In this document: positions 1 to 8,380 of the stretch, one piece after another
How the letters are laid out: every line of letters begins with the position of its first letter
Position numbering within the stretch: position 1 is the first letter of the stretch
Assembly: GCA_964372215.1 (NCBI GenBank)
Contig: CAYJQC010000009.1
Span: forward strand, 97,122-161,121
DNA length: 64,000 nucleotides
Source: DAIMFL01 sp964372215
GTDB taxonomy: Bacteria; Pseudomonadota; Alphaproteobacteria; Dongiales; Dongiaceae
Direction: 5' to 3'
Notes under the pieces: generated by a model
What the model was told of the DNA's origin: nothing
Databases searched by the model: none
Seen by the model: the letters and a program-made list of their open reading frames with translations, nothing else
Made by a program: the position numbers and the translations under genes

Positions 1-442
1 CCAGGCGGATCAACTCGCGCACCCGCGCCTCGATCTCGGCGCGGCTGCCGCGCCCGTGCACCCGCAGCGGCTCGGCGATCAGGTCGCCGACCCGCCGGCG
101 CGGATTGAGCGAGGCATAGGGGTCCTGGAACACCATCTGCATCCGGCGCCGGAACGGCCGCATCGCCGCCACACCCAGCCGCGAGATGTCGGTGCCGTCG
201 AGGCGGATCTCGCCGGAGCTGATGTCATAGAGCCTGGTCAGGCAGCGGCCGAGGGTCGACTTGCCGCAGCCGGACTCGCCGACCAGCCCCAGGGTCTCGC
301 CCGGCCAGACCTTGAGCGACACGCCGTCCACCGCATAGACGGTCTTGCGCTCCCCCGGCAGCAGCCCCTTGCCCACGGTGAACTGCTTCGAGACCTCGAT
401 GGCCTCGATCAGCGGCGTGCCCGATCGCTCTGTCTCGGTCAC
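1..442 (-). CDS. Peptide ABC transporter ATP-binding protein, DppF/OppF type (partial, 3' end outside window)
   Basis: Second ATPase of a peptide importer, powering uptake through the two permeases encoded upstream. About 147 N-terminal residues are visible. The GTG start at 442 overlaps the stop of the preceding ATPase gene by four bases (GTGA), suggesting translational coupling. Walker A is GESGCGKST at residues 55-63 and the Q-loop is followed by DPYASLNPR, a form typical of the DppF/OppF half. The signature motif, Walker B and C-terminal peptide-transporter domain lie beyond base 1. The substrate, whether dipeptide, oligopeptide or another family-5 ligand, cannot be read from this part. 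Confidence 0.93.
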   Translation of the reverse strand, partial: MTETERSGTPLIEAIEVSKQFTVGKGLLPGERKTVYAVDGVSLKVWPGETLGLVGESGCGKSTLGRCLTRLYDISSGEIRLDGTDISRLGVAAMRPFRRRMQMVFQDPYASLNPRRRVGDLIAEPLRVHGRGSRAEIEARVRELIRL

Positions 443-1494
443 GATGCCGCCTGCTGCGCGCGCACCCGCGCGGCACGGATCGCCGCGCGCCGTTCCGGCG
501 CGATGAAGCACGCCGCCCGGTGCGCGCCGGTGCCATCGAGCGGCGGGACCCGCTCGCAGGCCGCGAAGCGTTGCGGGCAGCGCGGGCCGAAGGCACAGCC
601 CGCGGGCAGATCGAGCAGCGAGGGCGGCGTCCCCGGGATCGACGGCAGGCGCTTCGGCCGCGCCCCCGTGAGCGGCGGAATCGAATCATGGAGTCCCCAG
701 GCATAGGGATGCCAGGGCTCGGTGAAGATATCGCGCGTCGTACCTTGCTCGACGATCCGCCCGGCATACATCACCAGCACCCGGTCGGCGGTCTCGGCGA
801 CCACGCCCATGTCGTGGGTGATCAGCACGATCGACGAGCCGAACTCCACGCGCAGGCGCTGGATCAGCTCCAGGATCTGCGCCTGCACGGTGACGTCGAG
901 CGCCGTGGTCGGCTCGTCGGCGATCAGCAGCGACGGGTTGCAGGACAGCGCCATGGCGATCACCGCGCGCTGGCGCATGCCGCCCGACAGCTCGTGCGGA
1001 TAGCGCTCGACCGCGACCGCCGGATTGGGGATGCCGACCGCGGCCAGCAGCTCGACCGCGCGCGCCCGGGCGGCACGCGCCGAGACCCGGTTGTGGGCGC
1101 GGTACTGCTCGGCGATCTGCCAGCCGACGGTGTAGACCGGCGTCAGCGCCGTCATCGGATCCTGGAAGATCATGGCAATCTCGGCGCCGCGCACGGCGCG
1201 CAGCTCGCGGGCCGACAGGCCGACCAGCTCCCTGCCCTTGTAGACGATCGACCCGGCAATCTCGACGTTCGGGTCCTGGATCAGCCCGACCACGCTGAGC
1301 AGCGACAGGGTCTTGCCCGAGCCGGACTCGCCGACCACGCCGACGATCTCGCGCGCGGCGATGCGGAACGAGATGCCGTCGACCGCGCGTACTGTCCCCT
1401 GCTCGGTGCGGAACGAGACCCGGAGGTCGCGCACCTCGAGCAGCGGCGCGTCACCGGGGCTAGCGGCGGCGGACACGGGGATCGAGGGCGGCAT
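439..1494 (-). CDS. Peptide ABC transporter ATP-binding protein, DppD/OppD type
   Basis: First ATPase of the peptide importer, 351 residues from the ATG at 1494. Walker A is GESGSGKT (about 55-62), the signature is LSGGMRQR, and Walker B runs into DEPTTALDVTVQAQ. The C-terminus has the extension with clustered cysteines (CAFGPRCPQRFAACE) found in DppD/OppD proteins. The start is uncertain: ATGs at 1503 and 1521 and a GTG at 1476 share the frame, and none has a strong Shine-Dalgarno. The chosen start overlaps the end of the upstream permease gene by 35 bases. The downstream ATPase gene overlaps by four bases. Confidence 0.92.
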   Translation of the reverse strand: MPPSIPVSAAASPGDAPLLEVRDLRVSFRTEQGTVRAVDGISFRIAAREIVGVVGESGSGKTLSLLSVVGLIQDPNVEIAGSIVYKGRELVGLSARELRAVRGAEIAMIFQDPMTALTPVYTVGWQIAEQYRAHNRVSARAARARAVELLAAVGIPNPAVAVERYPHELSGGMRQRAVIAMALSCNPSLLIADEPTTALDVTVQAQILELIQRLRVEFGSSIVLITHDMGVVAETADRVLVMYAGRIVEQGTTRDIFTEPWHPYAWGLHDSIPPLTGARPKRLPSIPGTPPSLLDLPAGCAFGPRCPQRFAACERVPPLDGTGAHRAACFIAPERRAAIRAARVRAQQAAS

Positions 1495-2431
1495 AGGCGA
1501 CATCGACCAGCGCGTTGGCACCGACCACGAAGAACGAGGCGTACATGACCGTCGCCATGATCACCGGAAGATCGAGATTCTGCAGCGCGTCGTAGGTCAG
1601 CTTGCCGACTCCCTGCAGCCCGAACACCACCTCGGTCAACAGCGCGGCGCCGCCGACCAGCGCGCCGAAGTCGAGACCGAACAGGGTGACGAAGGAGATC
1701 AGCGAGGTGCGCAGCGCGTGGCGCAGCATGACGCGGGTCTCGCCGATGCCCTTGGAGCGGGCGGTGCGGATGTAGTCCTCCTGCAGCGCCTCGACCAGGC
1801 TGGCGCGCAGCACCCGGCCGTAGAGACCGATATAGAGTGTCGCCAGGGTGAACCAGGGAATGATCATGGTCAGGAACCAGCCGACCGGGTCCTCACTCAG
1901 CGGCTTGTAGCCGAGCGGCGGCACCCAGGAGAACATCCAGGTGTCATGGAAGCGGCTCTGGGTGATCAGGTTCAGCACCTCGCCCAGCCAGTAGACCGGC
2001 ATCGAGATGCCGATCAGCCCGAGCACCATCAGCGTGCGGTCGATGATGCTGCCGCGGGTCGCCGCCGCGATCACGCCGATGGTGATGCTGCCGATCACCC
2101 ACAACACCGCGCCGCCCAGCACCAGCGACAGCGTGATCGGCGCCGCCTGCATCACCGCCGGCACCACCTTGTAGCCGCGGTTGACGAACGAAGTGAGGTC
2201 GCGGGTGACGAACAGCCGCGACATCAGGCGGACATACTGGACCGGCAGCGGCCGGTCGAGGCCGAAATCCTTCCGGACCGCCGCCAGCGTCTCCTGCGAG
2301 GCGTTGCGTCCGGCGATGCGCGCGGCCGGATCGGAGCCGGGGGTGGCGAAGAAGATCAGGAACACGATGACGCTGATGCCGAACATCACGAACAGCATCT
2401 GCGCCAGGCGCTGGGCGACCGCGGTCACCAT
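1460..2431 (-). CDS. Peptide ABC transporter permease, DppB type
   Basis: Inner-membrane permease of 323 residues. The N-terminus (MVTAVAQRLAQMLFVMFG) starts with a transmembrane helix, followed by a periplasmic stretch with the GLDRPLPVQY segment usual in DppB-type permeases. Five further hydrophobic segments follow, with the ATPase-contact EAA loop around EALQEDYIRTARSKG. The ATG at 2431-2429 overlaps the stop of the upstream permease gene as ATGA. The same frame stays open farther upstream, but that extension lacks hydrophobic character and lies inside the other permease gene, so the short start is correct. Confidence 0.93.
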   Translation of the reverse strand: MVTAVAQRLAQMLFVMFGISVIVFLIFFATPGSDPAARIAGRNASQETLAAVRKDFGLDRPLPVQYVRLMSRLFVTRDLTSFVNRGYKVVPAVMQAAPITLSLVLGGAVLWVIGSITIGVIAAATRGSIIDRTLMVLGLIGISMPVYWLGEVLNLITQSRFHDTWMFSWVPPLGYKPLSEDPVGWFLTMIIPWFTLATLYIGLYGRVLRASLVEALQEDYIRTARSKGIGETRVMLRHALRTSLISFVTLFGLDFGALVGGAALLTEVVFGLQGVGKLTYDALQNLDLPVIMATVMYASFFVVGANALVDVAYAALDPRVRRR

Positions 2432-3513
2432 CAGCCGCTCCCGATCCTGACCTTGGAGCGCGGGTCGAGCGCATCGCGCAGGCCGTCGCCGAGGACATTG
2501 AGCGCCAGCACCGTCAGCACGATGGCGATGCCCGGCGCCAGCGCCACGGCGGGCCGGGTGTAGAGCAGCGTCTGGCCGTCCTGGATGATGGTGCCCCAGC
2601 TCGCGTCCGGCGGCTGCACGCCGATCGAGAGGAACGACAGCGCGGATTCGGTCAGCATGTTGAGCGCCATCATCAGCGGCACGAACACGATCAGCGTGGT
2701 CGCCACGTTGGGCAGGATGTCGCGGATCAGGATGCGGTGGCTCGGCACGCCGAGGCCGACCGCCGCCATGACGAACTCGCTGTGCTTGAGCGCCAGCACC
2801 TGGCCGCGGATCGGCCGCGCGACATAGGGCACGTAGACGATGCCGATGATGAAGATCGGCAGCCACAGGCTGCCGGCGGTGATCGAGATCGGCCCGATGT
2901 CGAAGCCCTTGGTGATCAGCACGATCGACAGCGAGATGGCGAGCAGATAGATCGGGAACGACCACAGCACGTCCATCAGCCGCGACAGCACCAGATCGAC
3001 GATGCCGCCGAAGAACCCGGCGGACAGTCCCACGATGCACGAGAGCACCAGACACAGGATGGTCGCCGCGCCGGCGATCAGCAGCGAGTTGCGCCCGCCA
3101 TAGAGCAGCCGCGCCGCCACGTCACGGCCCTGGGTGTCGGCCCCCAGGAGGTAGCTGCGGGGATCCCCGGTCGGGCCGATCGGGGTGACGCCGAGGCCGA
3201 GCCCGGTGGTCGAGGGCTGCATCACCGGCACCGACTGGCCGTCGAGCGTGATGGTCGCGTCGAGAGTGGAACGGAACGGATCGGTATCGGCGACCAAGCG
3301 GGCATAGAGCGGTGCCGCCAGGCACAGCGCGGTGATGACGAGGAACAGCAGCAACGCCGCCATGGCGGCGCGGTCGCCGCGCAGCTTGCGCAGGGCGGTC
3401 GCCCACGGCCCGCGGCTGACCCCGCCTCCCCTGGCAGGGTCACGCTCGGGACGCGATGGCGAGGCGTTCGGCTCGGTGGCCGGCTCGAAACCGGCCGCAG
3501 TTCGATCCGTCAT
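2431..3513 (-). CDS. Peptide ABC transporter permease, DppC type
   Basis: Second permease of the importer, 360 residues. The first 40 or so residues are polar, then a first membrane helix (MAALLLFLVITALCLAAPLY) and a periplasmic insert with HPLGADTQGRD-like sequence (YLLGADTQGRDVAARLLYG), the hallmark of DppC-type proteins. Five more helices and the EAA loop follow. It starts 54 bases downstream of the binding-protein gene and overlaps the DppB-type gene at its end, so the operon order is binding protein, DppC, DppB, DppD, DppF. Permease specificity cannot be inferred from sequence alone. Confidence 0.92.
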   Translation of the reverse strand: MTDRTAAGFEPATEPNASPSRPERDPARGGGVSRGPWATALRKLRGDRAAMAALLLFLVITALCLAAPLYARLVADTDPFRSTLDATITLDGQSVPVMQPSTTGLGLGVTPIGPTGDPRSYLLGADTQGRDVAARLLYGGRNSLLIAGAATILCLVLSCIVGLSAGFFGGIVDLVLSRLMDVLWSFPIYLLAISLSIVLITKGFDIGPISITAGSLWLPIFIIGIVYVPYVARPIRGQVLALKHSEFVMAAVGLGVPSHRILIRDILPNVATTLIVFVPLMMALNMLTESALSFLSIGVQPPDASWGTIIQDGQTLLYTRPAVALAPGIAIVLTVLALNVLGDGLRDALDPRSKVRIGSG

Positions 3514-3567
3514 GCCGACAGGGCCTCTGCCATCGCGCCCCGGCGCGTTGCCACGTGGTTCCCGGGC

Positions 3568-5289
3568 CTACTGGACCCAGGCCTGGGAAATCACCCAGTA
3601 GAACTGGGCATTGAACACGAAGTTGCCCAGGCGCTTCGACACGAAATCGATGTGCTTCGGCGTGAACAACGCCGCCATCGGCGCCATGTCCGTGACTTCC
3701 TTGTCGATCTCGGCCCACAGCACATCGGCCGCGGCCTGGTCGGTGATGCCGAGTTTCAGCGCCTCCTTCATCTTGGCTTCGATCGCCTCGTCGCAGAAGC
3801 CGGAGATGTTGACCGAGGAATCGGAGCCCGGATTGAAGGAATCGCAGCTGAACAGGACATGCAGGAAGTTCGATGCCGCCGGATAGTCCTGGTACCACTG
3901 CGAGACGCTGATCTGCACCTCGTTGCTGGTGTTCTGGATGTAGGTGAAGTGGATGTTCGGCGAAATCGCCTTCATTGCCGCGTCGTAGCCGATCTCGCTG
4001 AGCATGCTCTGCAGGTAGACGCCGATGCTGCGGGCCACCGCGTTGTCCTCGACGATCACCGTCACCTTTTGCCCGGCGGTGCCGGACTCCTGGACCAGTT
4101 GCTTGGCCTTCTCGATGTCCGGTGCCGACCACTTGGCGCCCGGGTTCTGGCTGTACGGGCAGTAGTCGACATGGCCGGGGAAGCCGGGGGGGAGCACCTG
4201 GCACACCGGCGAGGCGAGCACCGGCCCGCCGAACAGGTTGACCAGCGCGTTGCGGTCGATGGCGTAGTTCACCGCCTGGCGCGCCTTGACGTTGTCGAAC
4301 GGCGGCAGGTTGGTGTTCATCGGCGCGTACCACCACGCGGTCAGCGTGTTGATGTAGACCTGATCCTGGTACGTCGAGCCGATCTCGCCCAGGCGGTCGG
4401 TCGGCGGCTGGTCGAACATCCAGTCGGCTTCGCCGTTCTGCACCGCGGTCACCTCGGCCTCGTCGGTCAGGCCGAAATCGTAGAGCACCTCGTCGGCATA
4501 GCCGTCGGGCTGGGCGTCCTCGCTCCAGACCTTGAAATGCGGATTGCGCACCAGCTTGAGCTGGGTGTTCGGATCGTAGCCGGTGATCATGTAGGGCCCG
4601 GTGCCGGGGATCGCCGCGGTGCCGGAATCGCTGGCCGGCGCGTCGGCCGGCAGGATCACGGCATGGGGCACCGACAGCTTGTAGAAGAACTCGGGGTCCG
4701 GCTGCACCAGGTTGATGGTGATGGTGCCGGCCGCCGCGTCGGCACTGATGCCGCCCTCGAGGGTGCAGTCGGCCGCCGACTCCAGGCATTTGTCGGCACC
4801 GACGATGCCGTTGTAGAAAGTGCCGGAAGTCGGGCCGGAGACCTTGAAGATGCGCTGGAACGAAGCGACCACGTCGTTCACGGTGACGTCGCGGCCGTCC
4901 CAGAACTTGATGCCCTGGCGCAGCTTGAAGACATAGGTCTTGCCGTCGTTCTCGGCCTCGGGAATCGCCTCGGCCAGATCGGGCACCACGATGAAGCCTG
5001 CCTCGCCGGCGGCCTTCTTGAAGCCCAGCAGCCCGTCATAGGTCATCTGGTAGATCTGCCAGAACTGCAGGGTATAGTTGATATGCGGGTCGATGGTGCC
5101 GGCAGCCGAGCGGGCGACCAGCCGCATGGTGCCGCCACGATGCTCCGCCTGCATCTCGGCGAGTTGGACCGGTACCGGCGCCACCTGCGGGACGCCCGCC
5201 GTATCCGCGCGCGCCGGCAGCGCCACCGCGCTCCCGAGAATTGCGCCGGCGCAAGCCGCGCCTGCGATCAGCTTCCTGTCGATCTTCAT
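3568..5289 (-). CDS. ABC transporter substrate-binding protein, family 5 (peptide type)
   Basis: Periplasmic receptor that hands substrate to the permeases, 573 residues. The N-terminus is a Sec signal peptide (MKIDRKLIAGAACAGAILG, then VALPARA with likely cleavage after ARA). The mature part has the SBP family-5 hallmarks: WXXYXMXYDGLL near the start, a region with LRQGIKFWDGRDVTVNDV, and YAIDRNALV. The ATG at 5289 was chosen over an upstream in-frame start because GAGGGAGAG sits six bases before it and the signal peptide begins exactly there. The peptidase gene ends 34 bases upstream. The C-terminus carries no lipobox, so the protein should be soluble. Confidence 0.93.
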   Translation of the reverse strand: MKIDRKLIAGAACAGAILGSAVALPARADTAGVPQVAPVPVQLAEMQAEHRGGTMRLVARSAAGTIDPHINYTLQFWQIYQMTYDGLLGFKKAAGEAGFIVVPDLAEAIPEAENDGKTYVFKLRQGIKFWDGRDVTVNDVVASFQRIFKVSGPTSGTFYNGIVGADKCLESAADCTLEGGISADAAAGTITINLVQPDPEFFYKLSVPHAVILPADAPASDSGTAAIPGTGPYMITGYDPNTQLKLVRNPHFKVWSEDAQPDGYADEVLYDFGLTDEAEVTAVQNGEADWMFDQPPTDRLGEIGSTYQDQVYINTLTAWWYAPMNTNLPPFDNVKARQAVNYAIDRNALVNLFGGPVLASPVCQVLPPGFPGHVDYCPYSQNPGAKWSAPDIEKAKQLVQESGTAGQKVTVIVEDNAVARSIGVYLQSMLSEIGYDAAMKAISPNIHFTYIQNTSNEVQISVSQWYQDYPAASNFLHVLFSCDSFNPGSDSSVNISGFCDEAIEAKMKEALKLGITDQAAADVLWAEIDKEVTDMAPMAALFTPKHIDFVSKRLGNFVFNAQFYWVISQAWVQ

Positions 5290-5323
5290 TGTCTCTCCCT
5301 CTTGCTTGTTACGGCGGCCTGGT

Positions 5324-6235
5324 TCACGCCTTGCCGCCGTCATGCGCGTCGAGGAAATCGCCTACCACCTTCAGGCAGTGATCGCGCTCCTCGACATGCG
5401 GCATGTGGCTGGAATTCTCGAACACCACCCAGCGCACGTCCTTGATGTTGTCCTTGTAGGGCTGGACCGTCGCCGGCGTGGCCTCGTCGTACTTGCCGGA
5501 GATCAGCAGCACCGGCACGGCGATGCGATGCAGCCGCTCGATGATGCTCCAGCGCCGCAGCGAGCCGATGACATGGAACTCGCTGGGTCCGTTCATGGTG
5601 TGATAGACGGTCGGGTCCTCGGCCATCGCCGCGAAGGTGCGCGCGACGTCGTCGGGCCATGGCGTGATCCGGCAGACATGCCGGCCATAGAACACCTTCA
5701 CCGCGGTTTCGTACTCGGGCGAGTCGGTGGTGCCGGCTTTTTCGTGCCGGAGCAGCGTGGCCTGGACGTCCGGCGGCAGCGCCGCGCGCAGCCGGTTCGC
5801 CTCGCTGACCCAGAGCTCCATCGAGGCCGGCGAGTTGGCGATCACCAGCGCGCGCAGGCCGGCGGGCCGCGTCACCGCATGCTCGGCCGCCAGCATGCCG
5901 CCCCAGGACTGGCCGAGCACGTCGTAGCGATCGCCGATCCCGAGATGCCCCAGCAGATTGTCGAGCTCGGCCAGGAACAGTTCGACGGTCCAGAACGCGG
6001 CGCCCTTGTCGCGCAGATGGGTCGACTTGCCATTGCCGAGCTGGTCGTAATGCACCACCGCACGGCCCTGGACGGCGATGCCCGCGAAGGAATCGACGTA
6101 GTCGTGGGTGCAGCCGGGACCGCCATGCAGCACCACCAGCGGGGTCTTGCCGGCCGCGAGATCGCCGCTCACCCGGTACCAGGTCTTCCAGCCCTGAAAA
6201 TCCGCGAAGCCCTCGCGCGTCCGCGACACCGACAT
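5324..6235 (-). CDS. Alpha/beta hydrolase, prolyl-aminopeptidase-like (S33)
   Basis: Cytoplasmic hydrolase of 303 residues, probably releasing N-terminal proline or a related residue from short imported peptides. The oxyanion-hole motif HGGPG, the nucleophile elbow GQSWGG and a late Asp/His pair (SGKYDEATP and SSHMPHVEE) give the complete catalytic set of the S33 family. AGGAGG lies close before the ATG at 6235 and fixes the start. It is the first gene of the peptide-importer operon; a peptidase in front of its transporter is a common arrangement and supports a peptide substrate. It has no signal peptide. An esterase role is possible, but HGGPG and the context favour a peptidase. Confidence 0.88.
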   Translation of the reverse strand: MSVSRTREGFADFQGWKTWYRVSGDLAAGKTPLVVLHGGPGCTHDYVDSFAGIAVQGRAVVHYDQLGNGKSTHLRDKGAAFWTVELFLAELDNLLGHLGIGDRYDVLGQSWGGMLAAEHAVTRPAGLRALVIANSPASMELWVSEANRLRAALPPDVQATLLRHEKAGTTDSPEYETAVKVFYGRHVCRITPWPDDVARTFAAMAEDPTVYHTMNGPSEFHVIGSLRRWSIIERLHRIAVPVLLISGKYDEATPATVQPYKDNIKDVRWVVFENSSHMPHVEERDHCLKVVGDFLDAHDGGKA

Positions 6236-6672
6236 CCCCCACCTCCTGTGCGCGCCCGGGCTTGCCGCCGGGCATCGTTTGCTGGCCGCGCCGGACATGG
6301 CACCGCGCGACCGCGCCACGCTCCCGTCGCGCAGAAGCTTGCCCGACAGTCTCTGTCATCGGGCTCGATGCGGCAATGGTCCGTGCCACCGCCCGTGCCA
6401 CCGCCGCATGGCGCTGGGCCAGGCGCGTCAAACTGGTCGCACCGACAGACCGGCCATGGCCTGGCGTAACCGGTATGTCTTTCATACCTAAGTATGTTGA
6501 TTGATGTCAGTTAGGAGTATTTCGGACAAACGCGGAACATACACTGCAAACCTATGTTGATTTCTGCAGGATTCCGAGATCGGCACGTTGTTGTCAGAAC
6601 ATTTAAGGAACGAGCTCGAGCGACAAGATTGCCGATTGCCCTGGAGCAGTTCGCAACCGGTCGCGCCACGGC
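6236..6672. other. Long leader and intergenic region before the peptide operon
   Basis: 437 bases without a convincing gene. The left 230 bases are GC-rich like coding DNA, but no frame carries family motifs. Bases 6475-6620 are an AT-rich island holding the promoter-like and palindromic sequence described separately. On the minus strand this region would be the untranslated leader of the peptidase-transporter operon. I see no riboswitch or tRNA. Confidence 0.5.
6468..6510 (-). promoter_or_regulatory. Candidate promoter with overlapping palindromes for the peptide operon
   Basis: Read on the minus strand, CTGACA (6510-6505) is separated by 18 bases from TATGAA (6486-6481), an acceptable sigma-70-type pair in an AT-rich island. 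Overlapping the -10 are a CATAC-ctaa-GTATG dyad (6483-6496) and a second pairing of GGTATG with CATACC that shares one arm. Such overlapping half-sites are typical of a repressor operator. The transcript would have a leader of about 240 bases before the peptidase ATG. Regulator unknown. Confidence 0.4.
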
Positions 6673-7602
6673 TCAGGCCGGATCGGTCACCCCGGGATCG
6701 ACCGGCTCGCCAAAGGCGGTGCTCGCCAGGGCAGCCCGGAGGCCCGTCGCTTCGTCCGCGCGCAGCGCACGCAACGGCGGCATCAGCCGGTTCCATCCGG
6801 GCTCGCTCTCCCGTTCGGCCAGCGCCCATTTCACCGCCGCGACCAGGGGAAACCGCGTGAGTGCCTCGCGCAACGCCGCCGCCCGCGCGAGCGCGTCTTG
6901 CCCGGCGCCGGTGCCGCGCCGCCGCCAGCCCGCCGCGGCCAGCCCGCCGGTGATGTTGGCGGTGGCGGAAATGCAGCCGGCGAAACCGAGCTCGTCGGCC
7001 CGCGCCAGCGCGGCCTCGGCGCTCGGGAACACCGCGAATCCGGGCAGTGCGCGCACCAGCGCGGCGGCGTAGTCGAGATCGCCGCTGCTGTCCTTCAGGC
7101 CGAGCATCTGTTCGGGGTGGTCGCGGCGCAGCCGCGTCACCGTCTCGATCGTGTAGGGCACGCCGGAGAGCTGCGGGAAGTGATAGAGGTAGAGGCGCAG
7201 CCCGGACCGCCCGGTGCGCGCCATCAGTGCCTCCACATAGGCTGCCACGGAATCCGGGTCGATCGCCTTGTAGTAGAACGGCGGCAGCAGCAGCGCGCCG
7301 GCGAAGCCGAGATCGCGCGCCAGCGCGGTGAGCGCGACCGCATCGTCGAGCGCGGCGGCTCCGGTCCCGACCATGATGCGGCCGAGCGGCAGGCCGGCGT
7401 GCGCCACCGCTTCCATCGCGTGGCGCCGCTGATCGCGCGCGAACGACGTCGCCTCGCCGGTAGTTCCGAGCAGGTTGATGCCGCAGCCCTGCTGCAGCAG
7501 CCGCCCGCAATGGGCAACGAGCCGCCCGGTATCGATCGTCAGGTCGTCGTTGAGCGGCGTCGCCGCGGCCACCACCACGCCGTCGAGCCGCGCCTCGGCC
7601 AT
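6673..7602 (-). CDS. Dihydrodipicolinate synthase/N-acetylneuraminate lyase family protein
   Basis: Class I (Schiff-base) aldolase/lyase of 309 residues. The phosphate/carboxylate-binding GTTGE motif is at about residue 46, the catalytic tyrosine is in YLYHFPQLSGV, and the Schiff-base lysine is in GLKDSSGD. The FPQLSGV form is closer to NanA/keto-acid aldolase branches than to genuine DapA, so a lysine-biosynthetic role should not be assumed. It starts seven bases after bioY and is probably cotranscribed. The ORF ends with a short disordered tail. Substrate unknown; pyruvate as one partner is family knowledge. Confidence 0.88.
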   Translation of the reverse strand: MAEARLDGVVVAAATPLNDDLTIDTGRLVAHCGRLLQQGCGINLLGTTGEATSFARDQRRHAMEAVAHAGLPLGRIMVGTGAAALDDAVALTALARDLGFAGALLLPPFYYKAIDPDSVAAYVEALMARTGRSGLRLYLYHFPQLSGVPYTIETVTRLRRDHPEQMLGLKDSSGDLDYAAALVRALPGFAVFPSAEAALARADELGFAGCISATANITGGLAAAGWRRRGTGAGQDALARAAALREALTRFPLVAAVKWALAERESEPGWNRLMPPLRALRADEATGLRAALASTAFGEPVDPGVTDPA

Positions 7603-7609
7603 CGGCGGT

Positions 7610-8224
7610 TCAGCCGTGACGGCGCCGCACCAGCTTCCAGGCGAGCGGCAGCAGCGCGGCGCCGAGCGCGACCTTGATCGCGTCGCCGAACAGGAACGGC
7701 AGCAGCCCGGCCTTCACGGCGGTGCCATAGCCGAACTGCGCGCCGAGCCAGGCCAGCCCAAGCGCGTAGATCACGAGATTGCCGATCACCATCGCCGCCG
7801 CCGCGGTCGCCGGCGAGCGGTCCCAGCCGCGCTCGGCCAGCCAGCCGACCGCCGCCGCGGCAATGACGAAGCCGATCAGGTAGCCGGCGGTCGGCCCGAC
7901 CAGATGGGCGTACCCGCCGCCTTCGCTCCAGGTGCCGGCGAACACCGGCAGGCCGGCCAAGCCTTCCCCCAGATAGAGCAGCAGGGTCGCGCCGGCGAGG
8001 CGCCAGCCATAGGCGATGCCGAGCGTCAGCACGACGAAGGTCTGCATGGTGATCGGCACCGGCCAGAGCGGCACCTGGATCTTGGCCGACAGCCACAGGG
8101 CGACGCTGCCGAGCAGCATCAGGGCGACGGCGCGCAACGCCGTGCGGGGCGCGGCGACGATCGGCCGGTGCGCCGGCCACAGCACGTCGATCAGGGTCAA
8201 CGGGGTGTTGGAGGCAATGGTCAT
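7610..8224 (-). CDS. bioY: Biotin transporter BioY (ECF S component)
   Basis: Integral membrane protein of 204 residues that binds biotin for ECF-type uptake. Six hydrophobic segments are visible. Family signatures include KIQVPLWPVPITMQTF, LYLGEGLAGLPVFAG and the GPTAGYLIGF stretch near the middle. The ATG at 8224 is preceded by GGGAG and gives a normal family length; in-frame codons farther upstream would add a polar arginine-rich extension. No BioM/BioN ATPase or T component is in the window, so the protein either borrows a shared energising module or works alone, as described for some alphaproteobacterial BioY. Confidence 0.93.
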   Translation of the reverse strand: MTIASNTPLTLIDVLWPAHRPIVAAPRTALRAVALMLLGSVALWLSAKIQVPLWPVPITMQTFVVLTLGIAYGWRLAGATLLLYLGEGLAGLPVFAGTWSEGGGYAHLVGPTAGYLIGFVIAAAAVGWLAERGWDRSPATAAAAMVIGNLVIYALGLAWLGAQFGYGTAVKAGLLPFLFGDAIKVALGAALLPLAWKLVRRRHG

Positions 8225-8306
8225 GACGGCTCCCGGGATGTGCGGAGGCTGGCCGGACGCCGACCCCGGGCGGGGCGGCGAACCGCAGACTCGGCAGGCT
8301 CGCGCA

Positions 8307-8334
8307 AGCATAGCGCGGCGCGCGGCCGAGCCAA
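8307..8334 (-). promoter_or_regulatory. Candidate promoter for bioY and the DapA-family gene
   Basis: On the minus strand TTGGCT (8334-8329), a 16-base spacer and TATGCT (8312-8307) form a plausible sigma-70-type promoter. Transcription would begin near 8300, giving a leader of about 75 bases before bioY. No BioR-type TATCTATAA box is visible. The MarR gene ends 46 bases upstream of the -35. Confidence 0.4.
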
Positions 8335-8380
8335 GCGGCTTGCGTCCGGTCGACCAGCCCCGGGGCGCGGCGGGCGTGGC

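Noticed and set aside
2737..5445. Plus-strand open frame of 902 codons across the peptide transporter genes
   Set aside because: It is antisense to the DppC-type and binding-protein genes, is rich in Arg, His, Gln and Gly, and has no domain motif. High G+C leaves long antisense frames open.
6673..7602. Naming the lyase dapA
   Set aside because: The GTTGE and Schiff-base lysine are shared by the whole family; the FPQLSGV segment and bioY linkage do not fit authentic DapA.
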